Assembly (NCBI GenBank): GCA_964390905.1
Contig: CAYMLO010000003.1
Span: 62,001 to 126,000 of the forward strand
Direction: 5' to 3'
DNA length: 64,000 bases
From: JAFGLZ01 sp964390905
Lineage (GTDB): Bacteria > Planctomycetota > Phycisphaerae > UBA1845 > JAFGLZ01
The translations under genes were made by a program, and so were the position numbers. Positions 37,079 through 46,394 of this stretch are shown in pieces. Positions within the stretch are counted from its first letter, which is position 1, and the number at the start of each line of letters is the position of its first letter. A model generated the notes under the pieces. The model saw only the letters and a program-made list of their open reading frames with translations. It made no database searches and had not been told where the DNA came from.

Positions 37079-38149
37079 CTAGTGCTGCTCCTCTGTCTTC
37101 ACTAGTTGTTGTACCGCCCAGTACTGATCCGGGTGCAAGTTGGCATCAAGTGGCTCACGTTCATTGAGCGTCTTGCCCACGGCGTAGAAATAGTGCTTCC
37201 GGTCGGACGTGCGTGCGACCGCGCCGGTCGAATCCACGTAGACCAGTCTGCCAATGTCGAGCACCTCACCGATGCGGATCAGGCGCTCCTCTCCTCTCCT
37301 CTCGTGACGCGTCAGGACCTCTTGGATGGGAAACTCCTTGCCCGTCGTCGGATCGTACCAGGGGTACCGCGTCACCAGGACCACCCGCACCAGTGGGTCG
37401 CCGCCCTTCGGCTTCGCCGGACCGGGCCCCCTCTTCGCAATATCCGTCCTCTTTGACGGCTCGGGCCTCGTCTTCTTGGTTGGCAGAAAGATGTTCTTCG
37501 ACGTCACCAACGCATAGGCGCCCACGTTGTCCCGCGCCAGTCGGTTGCTCTTGCCGGCCTTGCTGGGATTCAGGTTCGCCGTCTCGATCGGCGCCTTGCC
37601 CGCCAGGTCATTCCGCTGGAGCACCAGCGTCTCCACGCCGATCGCCACCCTCAACGTCACGCCCCCCTTCTTGCCCACGTTGCCCCACAGATCCACCTTG
37701 CGGATCTGGATCAGGTACGGCAGCCGGTAGAACTTGTCCAGGAAGTTCACCACGCTGCTCACCGTTCCCGTCGCCTCCACGCTGCCCGACACGACGGTGA
37801 CCTTGGCCTTGGTCCGCTGATCCTTGTAGGTCCGCGGCGGCGAGACCTTGACCGTCGGCTTGATAAATCCACAGGACTTGGTCAGCGGCTCGAGGATCGG
37901 ACGGAGGTCCTTGGCGACCTGCTCGGCGTCCATCCCCAGTGTCCGCTTGCCCAGCGACCGATACCGCTGTTGCAGCATGCTCTTTTCGTTGACCAGCGCG
38001 CTGAGATCCTCGTACTTCTTGTTGCACTTCTCTAGGTCCTTGCCGGCCGAGGTGATCGGGTCGATGAACCACGGCCCGATGCGCGTGATCACGCCAAATG
38101 CAATCAGCGCGATGACCACCAGGACCAGTATCTGTTGCCGCTTCTCCAT
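37079..38149 (-). CDS. PilO/GspM-like inner-membrane platform protein
   Basis: The 356-residue protein has a single N-terminal membrane helix (ILVLVVIALIAFGVITRI), then a coiled coil (SAGKDLEKCNKKYEDLSALVN), then a ferredoxin-like domain with VVSGSVEATGTVSSVVNFLDKF and LPYLIQIRKVDLWG. That layout is typical of PilO and GspM. The C-terminal half (from about residue 205) is Pro/Lys-rich and ends in a small beta-rich section (VRVVLVTRYPWYD, IRIGEVLDIGRLVYVD) that could replace PilP or the GspC HR domain. It begins 76 bp after the PilM/N-like gene and precedes the giant array gene, so it could connect the inner-membrane platform to the N0-like domain. The family is inferred from topology and gene order. 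Confidence 0.7.
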   Translation of the reverse strand: MEKRQQILVLVVIALIAFGVITRIGPWFIDPITSAGKDLEKCNKKYEDLSALVNEKSMLQQRYRSLGKRTLGMDAEQVAKDLRPILEPLTKSCGFIKPTVKVSPPRTYKDQRTKAKVTVVSGSVEATGTVSSVVNFLDKFYRLPYLIQIRKVDLWGNVGKKGGVTLRVAIGVETLVLQRNDLAGKAPIETANLNPSKAGKSNRLARDNVGAYALVTSKNIFLPTKKTRPEPSKRTDIAKRGPGPAKPKGGDPLVRVVLVTRYPWYDPTTGKEFPIQEVLTRHERRGEERLIRIGEVLDIGRLVYVDSTGAVARTSDRKHYFYAVGKTLNEREPLDANLHPDQYWAVQQLVKTEEQH

Positions 38150-38225
38150 GGTCCGCCACTCGCCGTAACCAGCGTGGATCTCGCCTCCTCACGCCTGCGC
38201 CATTTCGGCGCGATCGCCCAAACCG

Positions 38226-39821
38226 TCAGCGCTTCGAACGCTTCTTGGACGTCTTGCTCCGACTGCTCTTGCGTCCTGTCTTCGCCTTGTTCTTCGGCGC
38301 GGTCTTCGACTCGATCTCCAGAATGATCTGCCCTTCCTGGATGAACCCGAGCCTGTCCGTCCCCGGCCGGCTCGTCTTCGTGATCGCGTTGTACTGCTTC
38401 AGTCCGTCGTAGGCCTGCCCCAACTTGGTCGGCGTGTCGGAGGCCTTGGCCTTGAGATGAACGCGGATCGACCCCTTGTCGCTGGCGATGAATTTCGTGA
38501 CGTACGCCTGTTCCGTGCCGGGAAACAGTTCGGTGACGGTGGCCAGGTGATCCAACCAGACGACTTCTCGCTTCTCCCAGTCCTCCGCCGCCAGCACCTC
38601 ATCGCGGAAGTCCTCCACCACCTCCACCTCCTTCTCGAGCCGGGTGATGGCCTGCCGGATGTCCTTTAGGTTCTCATCCTTGATGCTCGCCATCTTGGCC
38701 CGGAACACGAGGGCGGCCACGATGAACAAGACCACGGTCGCCGCGATCACCGGAACCTTTCGGACCTTCTCCCGGGTCAGGTCCACCGGCTCTTTGGGGT
38801 GCAGGAAGTCGAAGTGCAACGCCCCCGCCGTGCCGTGCCCGATGGTCAGGCCCAACGCGGCGCTGAAGGCCGTCATCTCTTCGCCCCGCTCCGCCAGCTC
38901 GTCAATCCTCTCCCCGGGGTTGTACAGCCTCGCCGCTGCCCCGAACCTTTCGCCCACCACCTCACACAAGCGCTGTTCGAGCCCGCACGAACCGGCCACG
39001 ATGATCTGACCGATCTCCGCCCCCGGATCGTTCACCCGGTAGGCCTCGATGGTCCGATTGACCTCGACCATGAGGTTGTCGACGGCCTCTTGCTGCTCGG
39101 CCTCGGTCGGCTCGATGGAGACGGGCGCCTCTTCCTGCTCCGACGTCGTCTGCACGCGAACCGTCGGCATCACCGGCACGTTGACGGACGCCGCACGCGA
39201 AAACGCCAAATGCTTGCGGGGAATCAGGTCGATCTCCGTCAGCGCCGGGCCCACGTCCACGAACAGCATGCAACCCGACCGATCTTCCTCCGACCCATAC
39301 ATGGCCGCCACGGTGTTGGCGAACGGACGGAGGCCCACCCGTTCCAACTCCAGGCCCGCGTTCTGACACACCGACTGATAGTGCTCGAGCACGTCGTTGC
39401 GAACGGCGGCCACCAACACGTCGACGTTCTCCGCCTCGGCCTCGGCGGGAAACGTCGCAAAGTCGATCCTCGCCTCCTCCAGCGCGAACGGCAGCTCCTT
39501 GGTGATCTGGAAGTGAACGACCGACGGCATCTCCTCCAGCGGAACGTTCGGAAGCGACAGCATGTGCAGAACGGCCTGGTCGCGCGGAATGGCCACGATC
39601 GCGTGCCGCGTTCGGATCCGACGCTGCCTCAGCGCCCGACGGATGAACTGGCCCAGCGACTCGGGATCGTCAACGTCGATCCCCTCGGGGATCGGCACCA
39701 GATACCCGCGCGTCCGGCGAGGCCCCTTGCGCCCCGTCGACGCGTGAATGATGCGGATGGACTCGCGATCCCAATCGATCGCCAGAACCCGCCGGTCAAC
39801 CAGTCGTCCCGGTGATTTCAC
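38226..39821 (-). CDS. PilM-PilN fusion-like platform protein (GspL equivalent)
   Basis: The N-terminal 350 residues or so look like PilM, an actin-like ATPase fold: VLAIDWDRESIRIIHAS, AIVAIPRDQAVLHMLSLPNVP, HFQITKELPFALEEA, CMLFVDVGPALTEIDLI, and IIVAGSCGLEQRL. A membrane helix follows (VPVIAATVVLFIVAALVF), then a coiled coil and a PilN-like ferredoxin domain, with a Lys/Arg-rich tail (KNKAKTGRKSSRSKTSKK). This one-protein PilM+PilN layout is how GspL is built. I prefer the GTG at 39821, which has GAGG 6 nt upstream, although GTG 39839 is possible. Either way it overlaps the gspK stop at 39796, so it is coupled to it. Confidence 0.8.
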   Translation of the reverse strand: MKSPGRLVDRRVLAIDWDRESIRIIHASTGRKGPRRTRGYLVPIPEGIDVDDPESLGQFIRRALRQRRIRTRHAIVAIPRDQAVLHMLSLPNVPLEEMPSVVHFQITKELPFALEEARIDFATFPAEAEAENVDVLVAAVRNDVLEHYQSVCQNAGLELERVGLRPFANTVAAMYGSEEDRSGCMLFVDVGPALTEIDLIPRKHLAFSRAASVNVPVMPTVRVQTTSEQEEAPVSIEPTEAEQQEAVDNLMVEVNRTIEAYRVNDPGAEIGQIIVAGSCGLEQRLCEVVGERFGAAARLYNPGERIDELAERGEEMTAFSAALGLTIGHGTAGALHFDFLHPKEPVDLTREKVRKVPVIAATVVLFIVAALVFRAKMASIKDENLKDIRQAITRLEKEVEVVEDFRDEVLAAEDWEKREVVWLDHLATVTELFPGTEQAYVTKFIASDKGSIRVHLKAKASDTPTKLGQAYDGLKQYNAITKTSRPGTDRLGFIQEGQIILEIESKTAPKNKAKTGRKSSRSKTSKKRSKR

Positions 39822-41331
39822 GACTTTCCTCGGTCGCACGAATGGGCCAGCCTGGCCCCAACTTGGTCAGGTCACGGACGTACTTGATCAGCGGCACCTG
39901 CCCCTGCATCTCGATCACCGCCTGCAACCGACAGACCATCCCAACGTGATCTCCGTATCCCATCGACTCCACGGTGAACTGCCAGGACTGCGTCACGATA
40001 CGCAACGCGTTGAGCTGCGGGCCCGTGTACTTCGCCAGCTCCTCGGGGGACATGATCCCCTCGTTGATCAGCCACGCTGGGCTGATCTTCTCCGCGTCGC
40101 TCAGTTGGCTCCGCGAAGCCACCAACTGCTCGATCTGCTCGTTGTCTAGCCCCAGGCAGGCCAACACCGGCGGCGGCGCGGTGTTGACGTTGATCACGAA
40201 CGGGAGCGGTGCCGCGACCATCGCCGCCAGCGGCCCCATGGTCGTAGGACGCGGGATCGTCGTCAAGCGATCCATCGCCAGCAGCAGATCATCCGGGGAA
40301 ACCTGCGCCTCCAGTTCCCCGCCCTTCACCTTGATCGGGCCCGCAAGCTCGGCCGGGCTCTTGAAAACGTACCCCTTGCTCCTCGCTTCCACGATCACCG
40401 CCGTCAGATCGGCCCCCAGCAACTCCGCCAACAACGGCTCGATCTGTCCCAGATCGGCGTTCATGTAGATCCGAGGCTTGTTGTCGTGCGCGCGGTCCTG
40501 GCCCAGCGAGTAAACGGTGACGTAGGGCAGCAGCCCCATGCTCAAAATTCCGTCCCCGTCGTCCGGCGGGAACGTCACCATCCCATCGTCCTCGCTCACC
40601 TCGAGGATGCCGTTGCGGTTGTAGTCCTCGCCATAGACCACACGCGCCACGAACCCCTTGATCAACAGCATTTCCTCGACCGTCTTGAGCGGCGCGTTTG
40701 CCGCGGAATAGGGCGGCTTCAACTGTCGGTAGTAGTCGCTCTCCGCGCCCGCCGGGCTCGTCGTGTTGTCCTTGTCCCGCCAGTCCATCAATGCGTCGAC
40801 CAGCTCCTCGATGGGCAGCTCCGGGCTGAGCACGGCCGAGAACAACGCCGTCAACTGAGCGCGGCTGGCCCAGTTGATATTCAGCTTGCCCGCCTCGTCC
40901 TGGATGCCGTACCGGATCGGCCTGTCGTCTTCCTCGAGGCTGTCCAGGTCGGTCGCCACGATGCTGTACAGCCAGCGCGTCCCCAACTGCTTGCCTTCTT
41001 CCTCTTCCTCCTCGTCGAGGGTGCGATCGCGGCTGTCGAAATCCTCCGCCTCGGTGACCGGCGGGTAGATCTGTCCGCCGTGGAGGTCCGGGTTGTTCCA
41101 CCAGAAGCTCATCCTCGCGCGGTTCTGGCGGAGGACCACCAAGATGCGCTGCAGCCCCGCCTCCGCCGCCAACCGCGTCTGCATCCGGTTGGCCCGCGCC
41201 GCCGACGCGCCCAGCTCCGCGCTGGTGGCCAGCGAAAACGCCATGCCCAACATCGCCAGCAACAGCAGGATCACCAGCACCACTGGCAAGATCAGGCCGC
41301 GACGGGCACGATGGACTGTTGAACCTCGCAT
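39796..41331 (-). CDS. gspK: Type II secretion minor pseudopilin GspK
   Basis: GspK caps the pseudopilus tip. From ATG 41331 the product has 511 residues, longer than usual (about 320). The N-terminus has a basic leader ending RARRG, followed by the hydrophobic helix LILPVVLVILLLLAMLGMAF without Glu at +5, which is characteristic of GspK. YGIQDEAGKLNINWASRAQL and a later VINVNTAPPPVLACLGL match the SAM-like helical domains of GspK. An acidic stretch (TLDEEEEEEGKQ) and a calcium-type loop (EDDGMVTFPPDDGDG) are present. A TTG at 41373 would add 14 residues. The stop overlaps the pilM-like start. Confidence 0.88.
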   Translation of the reverse strand: MRGSTVHRARRGLILPVVLVILLLLAMLGMAFSLATSAELGASAARANRMQTRLAAEAGLQRILVVLRQNRARMSFWWNNPDLHGGQIYPPVTEAEDFDSRDRTLDEEEEEEGKQLGTRWLYSIVATDLDSLEEDDRPIRYGIQDEAGKLNINWASRAQLTALFSAVLSPELPIEELVDALMDWRDKDNTTSPAGAESDYYRQLKPPYSAANAPLKTVEEMLLIKGFVARVVYGEDYNRNGILEVSEDDGMVTFPPDDGDGILSMGLLPYVTVYSLGQDRAHDNKPRIYMNADLGQIEPLLAELLGADLTAVIVEARSKGYVFKSPAELAGPIKVKGGELEAQVSPDDLLLAMDRLTTIPRPTTMGPLAAMVAAPLPFVINVNTAPPPVLACLGLDNEQIEQLVASRSQLSDAEKISPAWLINEGIMSPEELAKYTGPQLNALRIVTQSWQFTVESMGYGDHVGMVCRLQAVIEMQGQVPLIKYVRDLTKLGPGWPIRATEESREITGTTG

Positions 41332-41405
41332 CGATTCCGCGTCCTTCGTCGGGCAACCCCGACCCCTCCGCAACGCCTGCCGCCTTCACGGCTCAATCCG
41401 CCCGG

Positions 41406-42428
41406 CTACCCACCCAAGAGGTGCTGGAGGTTCTTGAGCTGATCCTCCATCCCGCCCAGGTTGCCGAGCTGACTCGACAGATCACCCAGATTGCCAAGGT
41501 CCCCCAGGCCCTCGATGCCGCCGAGGGCCTCGAGCCCCCCTGATCCCTCCTCGCCGCCCAGGCCCCCGAATTGCTCGCGAAGCTCGTCGCCAATCGCCAC
41601 CAGCTTGCTCCCCAGACCCGTCGGGTCCGACTGATACAATCGAACGACCGTCGTGTACCGGTCAGGATAGAACGTCTCGTCCTCTTCCTCGTCTTCCTCG
41701 CGGATGATCTGGGACTCGCTCATCACCTCGCCTTCCTCGTCCTCCAGCTCTTCCTCGCGATAGGCCCAGCGATACAGCCAGCTCTTCCCGTCGTGATACG
41801 CAAACTTGAGACACTTGATCTCCGGGGCGAACGGCTCCTCGGTTCCGGGGTTCAGGTCGATGACCTCACCCTCTTCGGCCTCCTGGACCGGCTCGAGTTC
41901 GATCTCCTTGTAGCCGACGGTGATCTTCACTGCTTGTGGCAACGTGCTCATCCCCTGGGCCAACGAAGGGCGCCCTTCGTGGCCCAGGATCCTCCACTCG
42001 CGGCGGTACAACCCCGCAACGGCCGGCACCTCGGTCCCGTCGTCCAGCTCGACGTACTCGTCCTCGAAGATCTTCAGGTAGTAGCGGACCTCCACCAGAT
42101 CGTAGTGAGACGCTTGGCGCTTGTCTCGCACCTTCCGCCGCTCGAAGACGTCCCGATCCGGGAGGGTCGTGCTCAGAACCCGGATCGAGTTCTTGTCTCC
42201 CGAGATCGCCGTCCCGAACGACGCCGCCTGCCGGACCTCGTTGGCGATCCGGTCGAGCACCACCCGCGCCAGCTGCGACCGGGTCGCCAACTCCCGTCCG
42301 GCCACTTCGGCCTGCATGGTCGTTTCCGTGAAGATGAACAGCATCGTGAGCAGCACGCCCAGCAGCGCGATCGCCAGCAAGACCTCGAGCAAGGTAATGC
42401 CCATCAATCTCGCGTTGGGTCGCACCAT
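41406..42428 (-). CDS. gspJ: Type II secretion minor pseudopilin GspJ, with Gly-rich tail
   Basis: The 340-residue product begins with a prepilin signal: MG followed by ITLLEVLLAIALLGVLLTML, with Glu at +5. GspJ is part of the pseudopilus tip complex with I and K. The globular part includes RVVLDRIANEVRQAASFG, as in GspJ. An acidic region (YREEELEDEEGEVMSES, REEDEEEDETFYPD) interrupts it. The last 60 residues or so are Gly/Leu-rich (QFGGLGGEEGSGGLEALGG), with repeated GLGDLGNLG-type units not found in ordinary GspJ. It starts 22 bp after gspI, with GAGGA upstream of the ATG. Confidence 0.85.
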   Translation of the reverse strand: MVRPNARLMGITLLEVLLAIALLGVLLTMLFIFTETTMQAEVAGRELATRSQLARVVLDRIANEVRQAASFGTAISGDKNSIRVLSTTLPDRDVFERRKVRDKRQASHYDLVEVRYYLKIFEDEYVELDDGTEVPAVAGLYRREWRILGHEGRPSLAQGMSTLPQAVKITVGYKEIELEPVQEAEEGEVIDLNPGTEEPFAPEIKCLKFAYHDGKSWLYRWAYREEELEDEEGEVMSESQIIREEDEEEDETFYPDRYTTVVRLYQSDPTGLGSKLVAIGDELREQFGGLGGEEGSGGLEALGGIEGLGDLGNLGDLSSQLGNLGGMEDQLKNLQHLLGG

Positions 42429-42450
42429 CTCACCGTCCTCGACCGACTCC

Positions 42451-43737
42451 CTACCGGTTCCGGAACCGCCCGCCGCCTCGCCGGCCCCGGCGACCTCCCC
42501 GTCCTTCGTCGCCTTCCTGGCCGCCGCCGCCCCGCAACGCCCGGCGGATGTCCCGCGGACTCACGCCGTCCAGGGCCGACCGCAGATCCTCATCGCTCGT
42601 ACCTTCCAAGGCCGATTGAAGGTCCTCGCGGCTCATCCCCGGAGCGATCTGTTCCAGCTGTTCGTCACTCGCAGCGTCCAGGGCGGACTGCAGATCCTCG
42701 CGGCTCATCCCTTGCAGCGCCCCGCGGAGCCCTTGCGGGTCCAGACCTCCCGGCAGCCCCCCACCGCCGCCGAGCTTCCCCAACCCCGGCAGCCCGCCGC
42801 TCAACAGGTCCCCCAACGGCGGCAGCTTTCCGCCACCAGATCCCAACGCGCCCAACCCGAGCAGCCCGCCGAGGTCCTGGCCGCCTCCCACACCGGCAAG
42901 CCCCTGGGCGCCCATGAACTGCTCGGTCAGCGCCTCCATGTTCCCGCCCAGCATCCCGAGAACGGACGGCATGGTCATCATCCCCAGGAAGTCCTCGGTC
43001 GTCAGCTCGCCAAAGGCCGCCCGGATCTCGTCCAAAGGAACGCTCTCCCCGCTCAGGAACCGCTGGGTGATGTCCTGAACCGGGGCGGGCAGGAGGGCGA
43101 GCAACTCCTCGGTGATCATCTCGGTCGCATCGCCCATCGCGTCCGTGCCCCCTTCCGTCGGGAGACTGGCCGAGGCAAACTGACCGATTTCGTCCTCGCT
43201 CGGCATCCCGAAGTCGGCCGGATCCAGCTCGGCCACCACGGGGCGGTACGCATAGACCGTGTGCAGCAGCCGCCAGTCCCCCACCGAGTCCTCTTCTGGA
43301 TTTCCCTGCAGGATCTCCAGCGTGATCAGGTCCAGATCTTCCACGTCCGTCGGCTCTCGGGTGATCCGCCACCCGAACCCCGGATACGTCTCGCCAAACG
43401 TCCCCTCGCCCTCCTCACCGGTCATGTCGATGAGCCGATCCTCGTCGTCGTAGCTCCCCAGATCCATCTCCGCCAACGCCCATTCCGCCAGCATCAAGGC
43501 GCGGTTCAGGTTGTTGGTGAACTCCGCCGTCTTGAGCGACTGGCCCACCATGCCGCCAATGGTGGTGATCGCCAGAACGATGATGGCAATCGAGATCAGC
43601 ACCTCCAGCAGCATCGCCCCCCGTCCGCGGCCACGCGCGAGGCCGCAACGCGCCCGTCGGATACCACCAAAGACTCGATCCGACCGCCGCCGCCGCTGTG
43701 GGCTGACCCACCGGTAGGATGTGAGCGAACGTTTCAT
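42451..43737 (-). CDS. gspI: Type II secretion minor pseudopilin GspI, with Gly-rich repetitive C-terminus
   Basis: The 428-residue product starts at ATG 43737, whose first base overlaps the gspH stop (TGATG). A long basic leader leads to RGRGAMLLEVLISIAIIV: cleavage after Gly and Glu at +5 fit a prepilin. The core matches GspI (LNRALMLAEWALAEMDLGSY, then YPGFGWRITREP). The normal family is about 120-150 residues; here about 250 residues are added. The added part is Gly/Leu-rich (GGLLGLGALGSGGGKLPPLG), then has repeats of GMSREDLQSAL with variants (TSDEDLRSAL, VSPRDIRRAL), and ends Arg/Gly-rich. The tail may be a disordered fibre-like or protein-binding extension. Confidence 0.85.
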   Translation of the reverse strand: MKRSLTSYRWVSPQRRRRSDRVFGGIRRARCGLARGRGRGAMLLEVLISIAIIVLAITTIGGMVGQSLKTAEFTNNLNRALMLAEWALAEMDLGSYDDEDRLIDMTGEEGEGTFGETYPGFGWRITREPTDVEDLDLITLEILQGNPEEDSVGDWRLLHTVYAYRPVVAELDPADFGMPSEDEIGQFASASLPTEGGTDAMGDATEMITEELLALLPAPVQDITQRFLSGESVPLDEIRAAFGELTTEDFLGMMTMPSVLGMLGGNMEALTEQFMGAQGLAGVGGGQDLGGLLGLGALGSGGGKLPPLGDLLSGGLPGLGKLGGGGGLPGGLDPQGLRGALQGMSREDLQSALDAASDEQLEQIAPGMSREDLQSALEGTSDEDLRSALDGVSPRDIRRALRGGGGQEGDEGRGGRRGRRGGGRFRNR

Positions 43738-44573
43738 CACATGGCTCCTGCCTCGCGTCCGCGCACGATCTTGTGTTGCTCTTCCTGTTCTTCCCTCTCG
43801 GCCAGCGCTTCTTCGAACTCGTATTCGGTCATCGTTCGGCGCCAGCCGACGCTGCCCGTCCGACCGTCGACGATCACTTCCCAGGTCTGCAGTTCGCCCT
43901 CCTCGTTCTCCGTGCCGTCGCTCAACAGGATGGTGGCCCATTCCACCGTCCCGTCCGGCTCGAAGACGATAGAGGGCCGGTTCGGATCCTCTTCCTCCTC
44001 CATCCCAGTCTCGTCGGCACTTCCCTCGAACAGGTCCTCGAGCCCGTCATCCTCCTCGAACATCTCCTCGACGCCATCGGCGATGTGTTCGAACTCCTCC
44101 TCCTCCTGCTCCCGCATCAGCTCCTCGACCGTCTTGGGGCGGCCCATGCGCACCTCAACGCACTGGATGCCTTCATACAACGTATCGCCCAAGGCCCACA
44201 TCTCCGTGCACTCGGTGAACTCCCCGGGTTCCTCGATCGGGTTCTTCTCGACCTCGATGATCGGCTGGAGCGTTTCGCCGGTCTCTTCCGCCGCTTCGTA
44301 CGCGTCCTGGTCCGGCCAGCGAATCCGATAGCGCTTGCCGTCGTTCATCGCGTGGGCCCGGGTCAGCCGCACGACGTTCTGAAGCTGATCGATCGAGTCG
44401 ACCAACCGTCGGCGTTTCAGCTCCCCCGTGAAGACCGGCACGACGAACCAGGCGAGGATCAGCACCAGCCCGACGACGATCAGCACCTCGATCAGGCTGA
44501 ACCCCCGCGCAGGCCACGCGGCGCACCGCCGACCGAACCCATAGCACCGACTCGTGGTGTCTCGGACTCCCAC
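43737..44573 (-). CDS. gspH: Type II secretion minor pseudopilin GspH, with acidic insert
   Basis: The 278 residues start at GTG 44573 after a GGGGGA box. The leader ends WPARG, followed by FSLIEVLIVVGLVLILAWFV, a classic prepilin helix with Glu at +5. RLVDSIDQLQNVVRLTRAHAMNDGKRYRIRW is the typical N-terminal GspH helix and first strands. An insert of about 60 residues is strongly acidic (EQEEEEFEHIADGVEEMFEE). The strand order then resumes (SIVFEPDGTVEWATILL, WEVIVDGRTGSVGWRR). The family is usually 150-200 residues. It lies 63 bp after gspG. Confidence 0.85.
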   Translation of the reverse strand: MGVRDTTSRCYGFGRRCAAWPARGFSLIEVLIVVGLVLILAWFVVPVFTGELKRRRLVDSIDQLQNVVRLTRAHAMNDGKRYRIRWPDQDAYEAAEETGETLQPIIEVEKNPIEEPGEFTECTEMWALGDTLYEGIQCVEVRMGRPKTVEELMREQEEEEFEHIADGVEEMFEEDDGLEDLFEGSADETGMEEEEDPNRPSIVFEPDGTVEWATILLSDGTENEEGELQTWEVIVDGRTGSVGWRRTMTEYEFEEALAEREEQEEQHKIVRGREAGAM

Positions 44574-44636
44574 AGCCTGTCCCCCTAACGACGAACCCGG
44601 ATCCCTCCGGGGAACGTGCCGACCGACGGCGAACGC

Positions 44637-45092
44637 CTACTCGTCCCAGTCCTCGTCGGACCGCCAGCTGTTGATGTCGTCTTCCGTACCGTCCTCCCCG
44701 TCGGGCCCGTTGCTCCAGAGCTCGTACTTGTTCTCGTCGATCTCCCCGGGGAAGCGGTAGTTGTACTCGTTGCCCCAAGGGTCCTTCAGCGACTCCCGAT
44801 CCTCGAGGTACGGGCCCGTCCACTTCTTCTCCAGCTCCTCGTCCTCGGGCCGCTCGATCAGCATCATGAGCCCTTCCTCGCCCTCGGGGTAGGTCCCGAT
44901 GGCCATCCGGTACAGGTCCAACGGCTTGGCGAACGGACCGGTCCGGCCGACGGCCGCCCTGGCCATCTTGACCTTCGCGTCCTCGCCCACGTTGATGAAC
45001 CGGGGGACCACGAACGCCGCCAGCAACGCCAGGATCGCGATCACCAGCAGCACCTCGAACAACGTAAACCCACTTCGTCTCTGCCTACGCAT
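44637..45092 (-). CDS. gspG: Type II secretion major pseudopilin GspG
   Basis: GspG polymerises into the pseudopilus that pushes substrate through the secretin. The 151-residue product (ATG 45092, GGAGA 8 nt upstream) has the leader RRQRRSG followed by FTLFEVLLVIAILALLAAFV, with Glu at +5. The C-terminal half holds the family hallmarks: LKDPWGNEYNYRFPG, then YELWSNGPDGEDGTEDDINS, the calcium-binding loop of GspG. The length is normal. An in-frame extension to 45173 has no good start and is rejected. Confidence 0.94.
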   Translation of the reverse strand: MRRQRRSGFTLFEVLLVIAILALLAAFVVPRFINVGEDAKVKMARAAVGRTGPFAKPLDLYRMAIGTYPEGEEGLMMLIERPEDEELEKKWTGPYLEDRESLKDPWGNEYNYRFPGEIDENKYELWSNGPDGEDGTEDDINSWRSDEDWDE

Positions 45093-45176
45093 CACACCGT
45101 CTCCTGTCTCAACAAGAATGACCTGTTCGTCCCATGACCAACCCCCGACCCGGGCGACGCCGGATCGGGCCATCCG

Positions 45177-46394
45177 CTATTCCAGCGCCGCCCCGCTGGA
45201 CGTCAACACCGGCACCAAGATCGCCAGCGCGATGATCAACACCAGGATCGCCATCACCAGCAGCAACACCGGCTCGAGCAACCGAACCGCCAGATCCACC
45301 ACCCGCGACACCCGGACCTCGTTCGTGTCCGCGATGGTCACCAGTACCGTGTCCAGCGTGTTGGCCTCCTCGGCCACGGCGATCATGTCGATCACGTCCG
45401 GCGGGAACAGCCCGCTCTGGTCGAGCGGGCCGGCCAACGTCTCGCCCTGACGCACGCTTTCGGCCGCCTTGTCGATCTCCTCGGCCAACACGCGGTTGCC
45501 CGCCGAGTCCTTGCTGACCTTCAACGACTGCAGGATCGGCACCCCGTTGGCCAGCATCGTCCCCAGGATCCGACAGAAGCGGCAGATCGCCACCAGCGTC
45601 ACGATCTTGCCCACCGTCGGCAACTTCAGTTTGAGGCGGTCCATCGCCATTTGGCCGGCCGCGCTCCTGAGATACGGCATGGCCGCCAGAACCCCGATCG
45701 CCAACGCCGCAGCCACATAGATCCAATACACCCGAAGGAAATCACACAGTGCAAACAGTCCGATCGTCAGGGCCGGCAATTCCCCGCGGGCCTCCTGGCG
45801 CTCGAGGAACGGCCTCATCTTGGGGACCACGACGGTCAGCATCATCACCACAACGCCGGCCCCGGCCGTCATCAGCATGATGGGGTAGACCATCGAGCCG
45901 ACCAGCTTGCTCCGAAGCTCGTTCTGCCGCTCCACGAAGACCGACACACGCTGGAGCACCTCCTCCAGGAACCCCCCTTGCTCCCCCGCTCGCACCATCG
46001 AGACATGGAGCTCGCTGAAGGCATTGGGATGCTTCTCCAGCGCGTCCGCCAGCGTCTCCCCACCCGCCACGTCGTCGCGGACCTCCCGGATGATTTCCAC
46101 GAGGGCCTTGTTGGGCGTGGCCTTCGCCAGCACGTCCAGGCTCCGCAGCACCGGCACCCCCGCCTTGAGCAGGTCGGCCAACTGCCCATAGAGCTGACCC
46201 AGGTGCGACAGCTTGATCCGCTTCCGGCGGCCCGGCATCATCGAGCGGCTGGCCTGACCGCCCTCGCGGACCTCGATCGGGAACAGCTCCCGATCGTCCA
46301 ACGTCCGCAGGGCCGCCTGCTGGTTGTCCGCCGTCAGCACGCCAGTGACCTGCTCACCGCGGACGTTTCGGGCTGTGTAGCTGAACGTGGGCAT
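45177..46394 (-). CDS. gspF: Type II secretion inner-membrane platform protein GspF
   Basis: GspF/PilC proteins span the inner membrane three times and couple the ATPase to the pseudopilus. The 405 residues are of normal length. They begin PTFSYTARNVRGEQVTGVL, followed by two repeated T2SSF domains: QLADLLKAGVPVLRSLDVL with VRAGEQGGFLEEVL, and ILGTMLANGVPILQSLKVS with VAEEANTLDTVLV. The membrane helices lie at YPIMLMTAGAGVVVMMLTVV, WIYVAAALAIGVLAAMP, and the C-terminal LEPVLLLVMAILVLIIALAI. It starts 375 bp after gspE, so it may have its own promoter. Confidence 0.95.
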   Translation of the reverse strand: MPTFSYTARNVRGEQVTGVLTADNQQAALRTLDDRELFPIEVREGGQASRSMMPGRRKRIKLSHLGQLYGQLADLLKAGVPVLRSLDVLAKATPNKALVEIIREVRDDVAGGETLADALEKHPNAFSELHVSMVRAGEQGGFLEEVLQRVSVFVERQNELRSKLVGSMVYPIMLMTAGAGVVVMMLTVVVPKMRPFLERQEARGELPALTIGLFALCDFLRVYWIYVAAALAIGVLAAMPYLRSAAGQMAMDRLKLKLPTVGKIVTLVAICRFCRILGTMLANGVPILQSLKVSKDSAGNRVLAEEIDKAAESVRQGETLAGPLDQSGLFPPDVIDMIAVAEEANTLDTVLVTIADTNEVRVSRVVDLAVRLLEPVLLLVMAILVLIIALAILVPVLTSSGAALE

